Origin: Sporosarcina pasteurii
GTDB lineage: Bacteria > Bacillota > Bacilli > Bacillales_A > Planococcaceae
Length of the DNA: 64,000 nucleotides
Assembly: GCF_041295575.1 (NCBI RefSeq)
Contig: NZ_CP160452.1
Coordinates: 2,046,001 to 2,110,000, forward strand
Reading direction: 5' to 3'
Below the pieces are notes generated by a model, which worked only from the letters and a program-made list of their open reading frames with translations, had not been told where the DNA came from and did no database searches. Made by a program: the position numbers and the translations under genes. The stretch's first letter is position 1, and the number at the start of each line of letters is the position of its first letter. Shown here in pieces: positions 28,659 through 38,358 of the stretch.

Positions 28659-29437
28659 AAAATCCCTCCGTTTATTACTTCTGGAGCTAATTGTTTTCTC
28701 AGCTTAAATAATGCACGAGAGTGAATTTGTGAAATACGGGAGGTAGATAAACTGAGCACTTCTCCAATTTCAGTTAATGTTAATTCTTCTTTATAAAATA
28801 AACTTAATACGAGTTGTTCATTGTCGTTTAACGCTTGAATTTTGGTCGTTAAATCAGCTATCAATTCATTCATTACTAAATCTTGTTCGGGTGTTTTTTC
28901 TCGGTCATCTTTAATAACGAATGTTTGAGGGTCATCACGCTCTTCGTCTTGTATCTTTTCATCGAGTGACAGCACATTTGAAAAGTATTGTTCATGCATC
29001 GTTTGATAAACATCTTCTACGGCTATATTCAAATGCTCCGCTACTTCTTCAGGCGTCACATGTCGCATTAATTTCTGTTCAAGTTTTTCGATTTCCTGCT
29101 GAAGCTTTTTCGTCCGTTCTCTTGATGCGCGTGATAACCAATCTTCTTTTCGTAAACCATCGATAATTGTACCGCGGATGCGAAATGATGCGTATGTATC
29201 AAACTTTAAATCCCTGCCTGGATCAAATTTCGTTAATGCGTCAAATAAACCTTGTAACCCAAGGCTCATGATATCATCCCTAGAAACACTTTTAGGAAGT
29301 CCAGCACTTATCCTTTGCACGTGATACGAAACGAGGGGCGTATATTTTTCGACAAGTAAGTTCCCAGCGTCTGGATCACGGTTTAGCATCCATCGTCCCC
29401 AATATTCAGCTTCCTTTACCTGATCCCGTTTTGACAT
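28655..29437 (-). CDS. sigD: RNA polymerase sigma factor SigD (FliA-type)
   Basis: 260 residues. Drives late flagellar, autolysin and chemotaxis genes. Region 2 about residues 27-95 (LVEKYTPLVSYHVQRISAGL, DIMSLGLQGLFDALTKFDPG, DTYASFRIRGTIIDGLRKED), region 3 after RHVTPEEVAEHLNI, and region 4 helix-turn-helix LTEIGEVLSLSTSRISQIHS. Start ATG at 29437 (MSKRDQVKEAE) with GTGAGGG; the frame is open 18 codons further without a site. Near the distal end of the fla/che operon, as in B. subtilis where position limits its expression. Confidence 0.96.
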   Translation of the reverse strand: MSKRDQVKEAEYWGRWMLNRDPDAGNLLVEKYTPLVSYHVQRISAGLPKSVSRDDIMSLGLQGLFDALTKFDPGRDLKFDTYASFRIRGTIIDGLRKEDWLSRASRERTKKLQQEIEKLEQKLMRHVTPEEVAEHLNIAVEDVYQTMHEQYFSNVLSLDEKIQDEERDDPQTFVIKDDREKTPEQDLVMNELIADLTTKIQALNDNEQLVLSLFYKEELTLTEIGEVLSLSTSRISQIHSRALFKLRKQLAPEVINGGIL

Positions 29438-29560
29438 CGAATCCCTCACTTTCCTGCTAGTTCGTATGTGAATGTAGTGCCTTCTATTCAATACGACATC
29501 AAAAAATTTGCGATTTCTTAATTCACATATTGTCTAGACGAGCGACTACACTTTTATATG

Positions 29561-30055
29561 TTAAATTTCTTTTGGTTCGGAATTTACAGTTCGGACCGAG
29601 AGCATAGAAGTTGTTGGATCGAATTCAATCGTGCGTCCTTTGGAGCCGCCTGTATCTTCAGCAATTATAGGTATAGCAAGTCGTCTAAGTACTTGTTTGA
29701 CAGCCTCGATATTTCTCGGCCCAATTCGTAATGTATCAGTAGAACCATACTGAAACATTTGAGCGCCTCCAGCAATTTTAGCTTTTAATGACATCGGTCT
29801 TCCCCCTTCGCTTTTCAACAATTCCATTAACATGTAGATTCCTGTGTCGGCATATTTCGCATGATTAATTCGCGCTGAGCGATCGAGACTTGAATCAGGT
29901 AGCATAATATGTACCATACCTGCAATTTTTTTAAATTCGTCATACAACACAATGCCGACACAAGAACCGAGGCCAGCTGTGCGAATCGTTGCATTGCCTT
30001 TCACGATATTCCAATCTGAAATGCCTACACGAACGATTTCAGTTTTCGTCATCAT
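29561..30055 (-). CDS. cheD: Chemoreceptor glutamine deamidase CheD
   Basis: 164 residues. Deamidates receptor glutamines and partners with CheC. Catalytic C32 in GLGSCVGIVLYD and H49 in GMVHIMLP are present, with the KIAGGAQMF segment and the C-terminal GRTIEFDP. ATG start at 30055, one base after the cheC stop, with AGGTG inside the end of cheC. A second ATG directly follows. Confidence 0.95.
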   Translation of the reverse strand: MMTKTEIVRVGISDWNIVKGNATIRTAGLGSCVGIVLYDEFKKIAGMVHIMLPDSSLDRSARINHAKYADTGIYMLMELLKSEGGRPMSLKAKIAGGAQMFQYGSTDTLRIGPRNIEAVKQVLRRLAIPIIAEDTGGSKGRTIEFDPTTSMLSVRTVNSEPKEI

Positions 30056-30056
30056 C

Positions 30057-30689
30057 TTATAGGACACCTAACGACTGAAAAATCGTTGCATATGAGTGCG
30101 GATCTGGCAATAAAAAGAAATTACCTTTAATACTATCAGAATACTTCATGCCTTCTTCTCGGATTTCTGTATCAATCACAATCACTTCATCACTGTACTG
30201 AGATACCTCAATCAGCCCAAAACTAATGATGGCACCGACCATATCCACAGATAACGATGGGACTGTCGGATGAATTTTCAGGCCAGTAAAATCCGACAAT
30301 GCTGACAAATAAGAACCAGACAATATATTGCCTAGCTCTTGCATGGAGGAAATTCCAATGTCTGTAACATTCATCCTATGAAAGTCAAATGACTCTTCAC
30401 CTGTTAATAAATTTATAAAATGATTGGCACAATCAATAGACAGCATAAAAAACATACTCCCCGAAACATCGCCCTGAATACGTAGAAAGATACCAACAAT
30501 TGTTTCATCCGCTCCGCCAGCTAGATCAAACATTTCGTCAAACGTAACCAATTGGACATTCGGAACGTACATGTCAATTTTTCGATTCAGTAATTGCGAA
30601 AGCGATGTAGCCGCATGCGCAGAACCGATGTTTCCAATTTCTTTCAAGACATCTAAGTGCAAGTCCGTAATTTTGATTTCTGCACTCAT
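30057..30689 (-). CDS. cheC: CheY-P phosphatase CheC
   Basis: 210 residues. Removes phosphate from CheY-P and stimulates or is stimulated by CheD. Both phosphatase half-motifs are intact: DVLKEIGNIGSAHAATSLSQ near the N-terminus and SSMQELGNILSGSYLSALS near residue 120. Start overlaps the cheW stop by 4 bases. Confidence 0.95.
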   Translation of the reverse strand: MSAEIKITDLHLDVLKEIGNIGSAHAATSLSQLLNRKIDMYVPNVQLVTFDEMFDLAGGADETIVGIFLRIQGDVSGSMFFMLSIDCANHFINLLTGEESFDFHRMNVTDIGISSMQELGNILSGSYLSALSDFTGLKIHPTVPSLSVDMVGAIISFGLIEVSQYSDEVIVIDTEIREEGMKYSDSIKGNFFLLPDPHSYATIFQSLGVL

Positions 30690-31147
30690 GTAACTTCAGC
30701 TCGTTTGATCGGTTCTAATACTTTTGTAAGTTCTAGTAGTACAAATAAACGCTCCTCTACTTTTGCAACACCTGAAATAAACTCCGAAGCAACTGAACCT
30801 ACGACTTGCGGTTGGGGTTCAATCGCACTAAGTGGTAAATCTATTACATCGTTCGCCCCATCTACTATGAGCCCTACATCGTAATCTTCTAATGAGACGA
30901 TAATAATTCGGGTTCTATCATCCATTTCTTTAGGTTCTAACAAAAAGCGTTCACGTAAGTCTATAGTTGGTGTGACGACGCCTCTCAAATTGATAACGCC
31001 TTTTACATAAGAAGGGGTTTTAGGTACTCGTGTAATCGACATAACCCGCTCAATTCCTTGAACGACATCAATCTCAATCGCATATTCTTTATCCATCAGT
31101 TCGAATATAATGACTTTAGTTAGCTCTTGTTGGGCAATCTCAGTCAC
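30686..31147 (-). CDS. cheW: Chemotaxis coupling protein CheW
   Basis: 153 residues, single CheW domain linking CheA to receptors. VIIFELMDKEYAIEIDVVQG, RVPKTPSYVKGVINLRGVV and PTIDLRERF are characteristic. GTG start. Sixteen bases separate it from cheA. Confidence 0.96.
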   Translation of the reverse strand: MTEIAQQELTKVIIFELMDKEYAIEIDVVQGIERVMSITRVPKTPSYVKGVINLRGVVTPTIDLRERFLLEPKEMDDRTRIIIVSLEDYDVGLIVDGANDVIDLPLSAIEPQPQVVGSVASEFISGVAKVEERLFVLLELTKVLEPIKRAEVT

Positions 31148-31163
31148 ATTCAGTCACTTCCTT

Positions 31164-33194
31164 CTATTTAATTAATGCGTTACAGTCAACGATTAATGCA
31201 ACTTTTCCATCACCTAAAATTGTGGCACCAGAAATCGCAAATACATTCGTCAAATAATTGCCTAAACCTTTCAGCACAATTTCTTGTTGGCCTATAAATG
31301 AATCTACTTTTAGCGCAGCTAGTTTGTCTCCTTTTCGGATAATGACAACAGATTGATAATCTTCATCCACAGCTTGCTCTTCTGTTAATTCAAAAACCTC
31401 TTTTAAATCTAGGAGTGGAATAATGTTTCCTCTAAAATCGATTACTCGTTGCGAATGTGCATTCATCACGTCTGACTGATGAATAATCGCTGTTTCAATA
31501 ATTGACGATAAAGGAATTGCATATACTTCGTTATCTAACTCGACAAGCATGACTGAAATAATAGATAATGTCAGTGGTAATTGGACTTGGAATAAAGAAC
31601 CTTGCCCTTCTGTCGACTCTATCGTAATATGTCCACCTAAGGATTCAATTGTATTTCGCACAACATCTAAACCTACGCCACGACCAGAAACATCTGATAC
31701 TTTTTCGGCTGTCGAAAAACCAGATGCCAAAATCAGTTCTGCCACTTGCTTATCCGATAGTGTTGCGGCATCTTCTTCTGTGATAATGCCATTCGTTACC
31801 GCTTTCGCAAGGACTCGCTCACGATTTACACCTGCCCCATCATCTTCTAGCTCAATAAACACGTTATTTCCTGAATGATAAGCGCTTAACTTTACAATCC
31901 CCTCTTCGGGCTTGCCATTTGCTACACGTTCCTCAGGAGACTCAATCCCATGATCTAAGGCATTTCGAATAAGATGAACAAGTGGATCGCCAATTTCATC
32001 GATAACCGTCCGATCAAGCTCCGTTTCTGCCCCAATGATTTCTAATTTAACTTTTTTATTTAACTCTCTTGCAAGTTGTCTAACCATTGTTGGAAAGCGG
32101 TTAAATACTGTTTCAACAGGAATCATACGCATATTCAAAATAATGTTTTGTAAATCTCCCGAGACTCTCGTAATTCGTTCTACGGTTTCTGTTAATTCGG
32201 GATGATGAAGTTCAGTAGAAATGGATTGTAAACGACCACGATCAATGACAAGTTCCTCAAACAAGTTCATCAGTACATCTAATCTTTCGATGTTGACCCG
32301 TATCGTTCTATTGGTCGCTGGTGTTTGATTTGGTCGCTTCTTCTCATTTTGCTTAGCGACAGTTGAAGGTTGTTTAGTTTCTATAGTAGGTCTCGCAATT
32401 TCTTCCTCTTGATGGCGCTTTCCATCCTCTAAAGATTGCTTTGAAATTTCCGTAACGTGAACGCTATCTACTTCAGATACTTTCATAATTTTCGACTGAA
32501 GCTCTTCAGTCTCCTCATTTGTAATCATGACCACTGTAAATTCTTGGTCAAAAGCTTCTTCTTCTAATTTTTCAACAGAGGGGACTGACTTAATAATATC
32601 TCCGCTGTTTTCAAGAATTTCAAACACCATAAAAACTCTCGCGGCTTTTAATAAACAATCCTCCCGAAGCGTTACATGTACTTCAAACACATGATAGCCT
32701 TGGTCAAATGATTGTGTAATGACTGTCGTTTCAAATTCATCATAATGAAGTGTTGTGGCCTCACTTTTTTCCACTATACTGGTTGCTGCAACCTCTGACC
32801 GACTTATAATTGATTCACCTGACTCAATTCTTGTTAATTGTTGCACAAGAGCCGTCACATCTTTTTTACCTGTACCACCTGCTTCAATATCTTGAACCAT
32901 TTCTTCTAAATCACTGACAGCTTCAAACACGACATCTAACATTTCTGCAGTTACTTGTAATTTTGCATTCCGAATCGCATCGAGCACGTTTTCCATCACG
33001 TGGGTTAAATCCGCGATATCGGTATAACCCATCGTTGCGGACATCCCCTTCAATGTATGAGCCGCACGAAAAATTTCATTTACGATTGTTAAATCGTCCG
33101 GATTATTTTCAAGTTCAAGTAGATACTGGTTACAAGATTGAAGATGCTCTCTACTCTCGTCTAAAAACATTTCTAAGTATTGATTTGTATCCAT
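31164..33194 (-). CDS. cheA: Chemotaxis histidine kinase CheA
   Basis: 676 residues. P1 HPt domain with phospho-accepting H46 (IFRAAHTLKGMSATMGY); P2-like segment about 165-260; P3 dimerisation; P4 ATPase with LIRNALDHGIESPEER, ELEDDGAGVNRERVL and SDVSGRGVGLDVVRN; P5 CheW-like domain to the end. GGGG-containing site ahead of the ATG. Between cheB and cheW. Confidence 0.97.
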   Translation of the reverse strand: MDTNQYLEMFLDESREHLQSCNQYLLELENNPDDLTIVNEIFRAAHTLKGMSATMGYTDIADLTHVMENVLDAIRNAKLQVTAEMLDVVFEAVSDLEEMVQDIEAGGTGKKDVTALVQQLTRIESGESIISRSEVAATSIVEKSEATTLHYDEFETTVITQSFDQGYHVFEVHVTLREDCLLKAARVFMVFEILENSGDIIKSVPSVEKLEEEAFDQEFTVVMITNEETEELQSKIMKVSEVDSVHVTEISKQSLEDGKRHQEEEIARPTIETKQPSTVAKQNEKKRPNQTPATNRTIRVNIERLDVLMNLFEELVIDRGRLQSISTELHHPELTETVERITRVSGDLQNIILNMRMIPVETVFNRFPTMVRQLARELNKKVKLEIIGAETELDRTVIDEIGDPLVHLIRNALDHGIESPEERVANGKPEEGIVKLSAYHSGNNVFIELEDDGAGVNRERVLAKAVTNGIITEEDAATLSDKQVAELILASGFSTAEKVSDVSGRGVGLDVVRNTIESLGGHITIESTEGQGSLFQVQLPLTLSIISVMLVELDNEVYAIPLSSIIETAIIHQSDVMNAHSQRVIDFRGNIIPLLDLKEVFELTEEQAVDEDYQSVVIIRKGDKLAALKVDSFIGQQEIVLKGLGNYLTNVFAISGATILGDGKVALIVDCNALIK

Positions 33195-33206
33195 CTTCTC
33201 GCCCCT

Positions 33207-34349
33207 TCATGATTGAATAATCTCGCTAATCGTTATTCCGATGTTTTCTAGTTTGGCGACTTCATCTGCCAGCGCATGATCGACAATCGCTCGCGGCATA
33301 CCATAGACAACGCTAGTCTCTTTCGATTCTGCGATGGTGATTGTTTCACAATTTTCTTTCAAACGTTTTACACCTTCCAAACCGTCATTTCCCATGCCTG
33401 TCATAATGACAGCTAAACATTTCAAACTACGAAATTCTGCTACCGATTCAAATAATACATTAACTGATGGACGATGACCTAGGCGGGGAGGCTCTTTGTC
33501 ATTAATTTGCGCAACAAACGACATCCCTAACTTTCGAACAGTAAAATGTTGACCGCCTGGTGCAAGATAAGCCGTTCCATTTTCTAGTAAATCACCGTTT
33601 TCTGCTTCCTTAACAGTGATTTCACACAAATTATTTAGACGTTCAGCTAATGATTTCGTGAAACCTGGGGGCATATGTTGAACGATTAAAATAGGCGCTT
33701 CTATATCTTTTGGAAATTGTGTCAGCACTTTTTGTAGTGCGCGAGGGCCCCCTGTAGATGTGCCTATCACAACCACTTTTTTGCCTTTCGATTTAAATCT
33801 TAGCCCATTACTTTTTCGCACGTTCGTTGACTTAACTCGATTGGCTTTATTGGTTGGCCCGAGTGGCTGGTGCGTTTGTTGCATCTCGTTTCTCGTTTTT
33901 CCATATTCAATCTTTGTTTTTAACTTAGACAATGACACATTTGCGGCTGCAAAAATTTTTGCAATTATTTCGCCTTTCACATTGCCAAGATTTAACGAAA
34001 TTGCTCCTCCTGGTTTAGCAATAAAATCTACCGCCCCATATTCCATTGCAAGCATTGTATTTTCTGCACCTTTTTTTGTCGTACTGGACAGCATGACGAC
34101 TGGAGTTGGATGCTTTTTCATAATTTCCTGTAACGCTTCAAGTCCGTCCATAATTGGCATTTCTATATCTAATGTAATAACATCAGGTTTTAAAGTTGCG
34201 ATTTTGTCAAGTGCGTCTTTTCCATTTCTTGCTACGCCTACAACCTCAATTTTCGGATGACTATTAAGAATATCTGTAATGAGCTTACGCATAAATGCGG
34301 AATCATCAACAACAAGCGCCTTTTTCTTAAAGCTAGTCAGTTTAATCAC
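33207..34349 (-). CDS. cheB: Chemotaxis response regulator / methylesterase CheB
   Basis: 380 residues. Receiver domain with D61 as phosphorylation site (VITLDIEMPIMDG), linker about 145-185, and the glutamate methylesterase/deamidase domain with S198 (GTSTGGP), H225 (VQHMPPGF) and the C-terminal MGNDG aspartate. GTG start inside the last codons of flhG (8-base overlap). Confidence 0.96.
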   Translation of the reverse strand: MIKLTSFKKKALVVDDSAFMRKLITDILNSHPKIEVVGVARNGKDALDKIATLKPDVITLDIEMPIMDGLEALQEIMKKHPTPVVMLSSTTKKGAENTMLAMEYGAVDFIAKPGGAISLNLGNVKGEIIAKIFAAANVSLSKLKTKIEYGKTRNEMQQTHQPLGPTNKANRVKSTNVRKSNGLRFKSKGKKVVVIGTSTGGPRALQKVLTQFPKDIEAPILIVQHMPPGFTKSLAERLNNLCEITVKEAENGDLLENGTAYLAPGGQHFTVRKLGMSFVAQINDKEPPRLGHRPSVNVLFESVAEFRSLKCLAVIMTGMGNDGLEGVKRLKENCETITIAESKETSVVYGMPRAIVDHALADEVAKLENIGITISEIIQS

Positions 34350-35208
34350 GACCTCTCGTGAAGATATTTTTCAACGTTCCAATAAACCCTAGCCTTTTCT
34401 GATTTTCTTGTTTTCGATTAAAATTTGTGAACACTTCGGTCATTGTTAGTAATCTCTTAGAAATCAGTGCATTCGGATGGGTAAGAAAGTAAGGTGTTTG
34501 TGCAATCACTGATTTTTGAACGACCGTCTCCTCTGGCAGAAACCCTAAAATGGTTGTTTCTTTCTGTAAAAACTTCTTCATCGCAAACTGTAATCTTAAC
34601 ACCGCATCATTTCCTCCATTGGCTTTAGTGACTCGATTGCCAACCAAATAAAATGATTTGTCGGGATCTTTCATGAAAATAAATTTCATCATTGAGTAGG
34701 CATCGGTAATAGAAGTAGGTTCATTCGTTGAAATGACGATAATCTCATCAATTGCAATGAGCAGTTCAATCACACGTTTCGTTGCGCCCGCACCCATATC
34801 AAATAGGACGAAATCATACGTTCTTTGTAAATGTTCAAAAGCGACTGTAAGACGCTCAAATGTGTCATCTGACCATTCCATAATTGCTTCTAATCCGGAA
34901 CCTCCAGATATAAAATCTAGCCCTTCTTCTGTCTGATTGATGATTGAATTTATTCCTTCTGTTCCTATCAAATAATCCATTAAACTATGTTGAGGCGACT
35001 TGCCGAGCAAGATATGTATATTGCCCATTCCGATATCCATGTCTACGATAACGACTTTCTTGCCTTGTTTTAGCAAGGCATGCGCAAAGTTGGTGGAGAA
35101 ATTTGATTTTCCTACACCACCTTTGCCACTCACTACAGCGATGGTTCTCGCTAACTCCCCCGAAGATGCTAACATTTTTAGACGTAGACTTTCAGCTTGA
35201 TCGCGCAT
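34342..35208 (-). CDS. flhG: MinD-like flagellar number regulator FlhG (YlxH)
   Basis: 288 residues. Deviant Walker A KGGVGKSNF (29-37), DMDIGMGNIHILLG and FDMGAGATKRVIE mark a ParA/MinD ATPase. The N-terminal residues before it (DQAESLRLKM) match the activation helix that stimulates FlhF GTPase. Overlaps flhF by 17 bases. Confidence 0.94.
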   Translation of the reverse strand: MRDQAESLRLKMLASSGELARTIAVVSGKGGVGKSNFSTNFAHALLKQGKKVVIVDMDIGMGNIHILLGKSPQHSLMDYLIGTEGINSIINQTEEGLDFISGGSGLEAIMEWSDDTFERLTVAFEHLQRTYDFVLFDMGAGATKRVIELLIAIDEIIVISTNEPTSITDAYSMMKFIFMKDPDKSFYLVGNRVTKANGGNDAVLRLQFAMKKFLQKETTILGFLPEETVVQKSVIAQTPYFLTHPNALISKRLLTMTEVFTNFNRKQENQKRLGFIGTLKNIFTRGRD

Positions 35209-36310
35209 TGGTTAGGTCCTCCAATAACAGCCGAATCACATTCTCTGTTGTTGCCTCTTCTAAATCTTCAGGCACTTCTTGTCCATCAGTATAGTAAGCT
35301 ATCCCATATCCGTATTTAATCATTAAATTAAATAGCGTTCCCATTGAATTTGTTTCATCCATTTTCGTGAAAATAAACTTTTTAATTGGCAGTGATTTAA
35401 ACTGCTCTATAATCACTTCCATATCTTCTTCTTTGGAAGTCATCGACAGTACGAGAAACGTTTCCATATCCAATGAAAAATCAACAATTTGCTTCAAATC
35501 TTCAACAAACTTTGCTTCTTTGTAATTACGTCCTGCCGTGTCAATGAATACAAGATCTAAATGTGAGAATTTCTCTACCGCTTTCATGAAATCCGCTTGA
35601 TTGTAGACAACTTCAACAGGCGCCTGAAGTAAATTCGCATAGGTACGCAACTGTTCAATTGCAGCGATTCGATAGGTATCCGTCGTAATAAATCCGATTT
35701 TCATTTTCTTTTCTAGCAGGGCACGCGCAGCAATCTTGGCTATCGTTGTCGTTTTTCCAACGCCAGTGGGACCGAGGACGTGAATATACTTCTTCTGAAA
35801 TGTAATGCCGCCAAAAGGTAAATCCTCAACTTTTTCAGATAAAAGTTGTTGCACGAGTCGGCACTGTTCGACCATTGTTAAATCTTCTTTCTTATCTTTC
35901 ATATGATTGAAAATAGTAGTCCCAATTTCACCTACTAATTGTTCAGATACGCCTTGCCTTTTCAAATGATGTAGCAGCGGATGTATTTCTTCGGGATACT
36001 GAGAAAACTCTGTTGACAACTGCATATTTTTCAACATTTTTTTCATCTCCGACATTTCTTGCTTTAATTGTATAGTCGTATTATCCAATTGACTCGTTTG
36101 TTGAATAGGCGTTTCGATTTTTGTTTCATAAGATTTTCTAGGTGCGTCATATCCCGCCACTACTTCAACCGTTTTCTTCTTAAAGAGTCCGAGTATGCCT
36201 TTTGACTGGATGACATTAGAACTCAAAATAATGGCGTCATCCCCGAAATCAGCTCGGACTTTTTTCATGGCGTTGACCATTGTATCGGCCGTATATTTCT
36301 TCATGTTCAT
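35192..36310 (-). CDS. flhF: SRP-type GTPase FlhF
   Basis: 372 residues. Places flagella. Basic N-terminal B domain, N domain, then the G domain with [45 protein letters not shown] and FTKMDETNSMG. The start overlaps the flhA stop by 4 bases (ATGA). Confidence 0.95.
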   Translation of the reverse strand: MNMKKYTADTMVNAMKKVRADFGDDAIILSSNVIQSKGILGLFKKKTVEVVAGYDAPRKSYETKIETPIQQTSQLDNTTIQLKQEMSEMKKMLKNMQLSTEFSQYPEEIHPLLHHLKRQGVSEQLVGEIGTTIFNHMKDKKEDLTMVEQCRLVQQLLSEKVEDLPFGGITFQKKYIHVLGPTGVGKTTTIAKIAARALLEKKMKIGFITTDTYRIAAIEQLRTYANLLQAPVEVVYNQADFMKAVEKFSHLDLVFIDTAGRNYKEAKFVEDLKQIVDFSLDMETFLVLSMTSKEEDMEVIIEQFKSLPIKKFIFTKMDETNSMGTLFNLMIKYGYGIAYYTDGQEVPEDLEEATTENVIRLLLEDLTNARSS

Positions 36311-38340
36311 GCTATATTCACTACCCCTACACTTTGTACCTCGACAGAAGCCTCAAGTTCGTTATATGAGAGCACTGGGATTTGAGGAAAATAACGTTCT
36401 GTAATTTGTCTAACATACATACGTATTGCGGGCGATGATAGAATAACCGGTGATTGGTTCATCAAGGCCACTCTCTCGACTTCTTGTGAAATTGACTCCA
36501 ATATTTGTTGAGAAATCGATGGGTCTAAAGATAAAAAATTCCCCTGTTCAGTTTGTTGAATACTATCTGCAATTGTTTTCTCAACTTTTCCTGAAACAGT
36601 CAGCACTTTTAAAGCGCCACTGTCTCCCGCATATTGATTCGTAATTTGTCTTGCTAATGCTTGTCTTGCATATTCCGTCAATACATCAACATCTGATGTG
36701 TATTTTGAGTAATCCGCAAGCGCTTCAAATATGATTGGTAAATTCCGAATGGAAACTTGTTCACTTAATAACTTTGCCAATACCTTTTGAATTTCTCCAA
36801 TAGATAAAGGTGTTGGTGTTAATTCTTCTACTAAAATTGGATACGTTTCTTGAACGTGATCGATAAGTTGTTTTGTTTCCTGTCTGCCGAGTAAATCAGC
36901 CGCATGTGCTCGAATAACTTCAGTTAAATGCGTTGACACAACACTCGGAGGATCAACGACCGTATACCCTTGAATTTCTGCATCCTCTTTGACAGCTTCT
37001 GAAATCCATTTTGCCGGAAGTCCAAATGATGGTTCAATCGTTTCAATGCCTTCAATTGAATCTTCTCCGCCAGGACTCATCGCCAAGTAATGATCTAATA
37101 AAAGTTCCCCTTTTGCCAATTCATTTCCTTTTATTTTAATCCGATATTCATTCGGTTGTAATTGGATGTTGTCTCGAATTCGTACGACTGGAATGACCAA
37201 CCCTAGTTCAATTGCAAGTTGTCTCCGGATCATAACCACACGATCGAGTAAATCTCCTCCTTGTGTTGCATCCACAAGTGGAATTAACCCATAACCAAAC
37301 TCAAATTCTATCGGATCAATATTGAGTAGGTTCACAATGTTTTCAGGACTTTTCAGTTCATCTGTCTTTTCTTCTTCCTCAATCTCAAGAAGTTCTTCGG
37401 GGTCTTCTTCTACCCGTCGAGTCATCATAAATGCACCTGTCGCAAGTGCAATCGATATTGGCAAAGGTAACATTATATGAATCGGTGTAAATACGCCGAG
37501 TAAAAACAATGTGACGGCGGCAACATATAGAAGCTTAGGTTGTCCTAGTAATTGTTTTGTAATATCAGCACCTAGGTTACCTTCTGATGCTGCACGCGTC
37601 ACAACGATACCGGTTGCTGTCGAAATAAGAAGCGCTGGGATTTGCGAGACAATCCCATCACCGACTGTTAACCGTGTAAAGACCGCAGCTGCTTCTCCAA
37701 ACGGAAGACCCATTTGCACAATTCCAACAATCATCCCAACGAGTAAGTTAATAATGACGATAATAATTCCGGCGATGGCGTCTCCTTTTACAAATTTTGT
37801 AGCTCCATCCATCGCACCATAAAAGTCCGCTTCGTTGCTCACTTTTTCACGTCGCACTCGAGCATCCATTTCAGATATCATCCCGGCATTCAAATCCGCG
37901 TCAATACTCATTTGCTTACCTGGCATCGCATCTAATGTAAAACGAGCAGCAACTTCAGATACCCGTTCAGCTCCTTTTGTAATCACAAGGAATTGAATGA
38001 TCACAAGGATCGCAAAAATGACAAGTCCAACGACAATATTTCCTCCTGTTACGAATGAACCAAACGTATCGACTACGCCGCCAGCATCTGCTTCACTCAA
38101 AATCGCTCGCGTTGTTGAGATATTGAGCCCTAATCTAAAAACAGTCATTAGAAGCAATAACGTCGGAAAAATTGAAAACTGTAAAGCTTCCTGCATATTC
38201 ATAGATGTTAATAAAATCATTAAAGCGATTGTAATATTGATGATAATAAGAAAGCTTAATAGCCATGGGGGTAACGGGATGACAAGCATGGCAACAATCA
38301 TAATGACTGCTGCTAGAATCCCTATATCTCTATATTGCAT
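36307..38340 (-). CDS. flhA: Flagellar export gate protein FlhA
   Basis: 677 residues. About eight membrane helices in the first 310 residues, including the FHIPEP region (LDAMPGKQMSIDADLNAGMI, MDARVRREKVSNEADFYGAM), then a cytosolic domain that docks export substrates. Follows flhB by 18 bases. Confidence 0.97.
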   Translation of the reverse strand: MQYRDIGILAAVIMIVAMLVIPLPPWLLSFLIIINITIALMILLTSMNMQEALQFSIFPTLLLLMTVFRLGLNISTTRAILSEADAGGVVDTFGSFVTGGNIVVGLVIFAILVIIQFLVITKGAERVSEVAARFTLDAMPGKQMSIDADLNAGMISEMDARVRREKVSNEADFYGAMDGATKFVKGDAIAGIIIVIINLLVGMIVGIVQMGLPFGEAAAVFTRLTVGDGIVSQIPALLISTATGIVVTRAASEGNLGADITKQLLGQPKLLYVAAVTLFLLGVFTPIHIMLPLPISIALATGAFMMTRRVEEDPEELLEIEEEEKTDELKSPENIVNLLNIDPIEFEFGYGLIPLVDATQGGDLLDRVVMIRRQLAIELGLVIPVVRIRDNIQLQPNEYRIKIKGNELAKGELLLDHYLAMSPGGEDSIEGIETIEPSFGLPAKWISEAVKEDAEIQGYTVVDPPSVVSTHLTEVIRAHAADLLGRQETKQLIDHVQETYPILVEELTPTPLSIGEIQKVLAKLLSEQVSIRNLPIIFEALADYSKYTSDVDVLTEYARQALARQITNQYAGDSGALKVLTVSGKVEKTIADSIQQTEQGNFLSLDPSISQQILESISQEVERVALMNQSPVILSSPAIRMYVRQITERYFPQIPVLSYNELEASVEVQSVGVVNIA

Positions 38341-38358
38341 GTCATCGCCTCTTTCTAC

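Noticed and set aside
33760..34260. 166-codon plus-strand open frame
   Set aside because: Fully antisense to cheB, whose receiver and methylesterase motifs are intact; no domain recognised.
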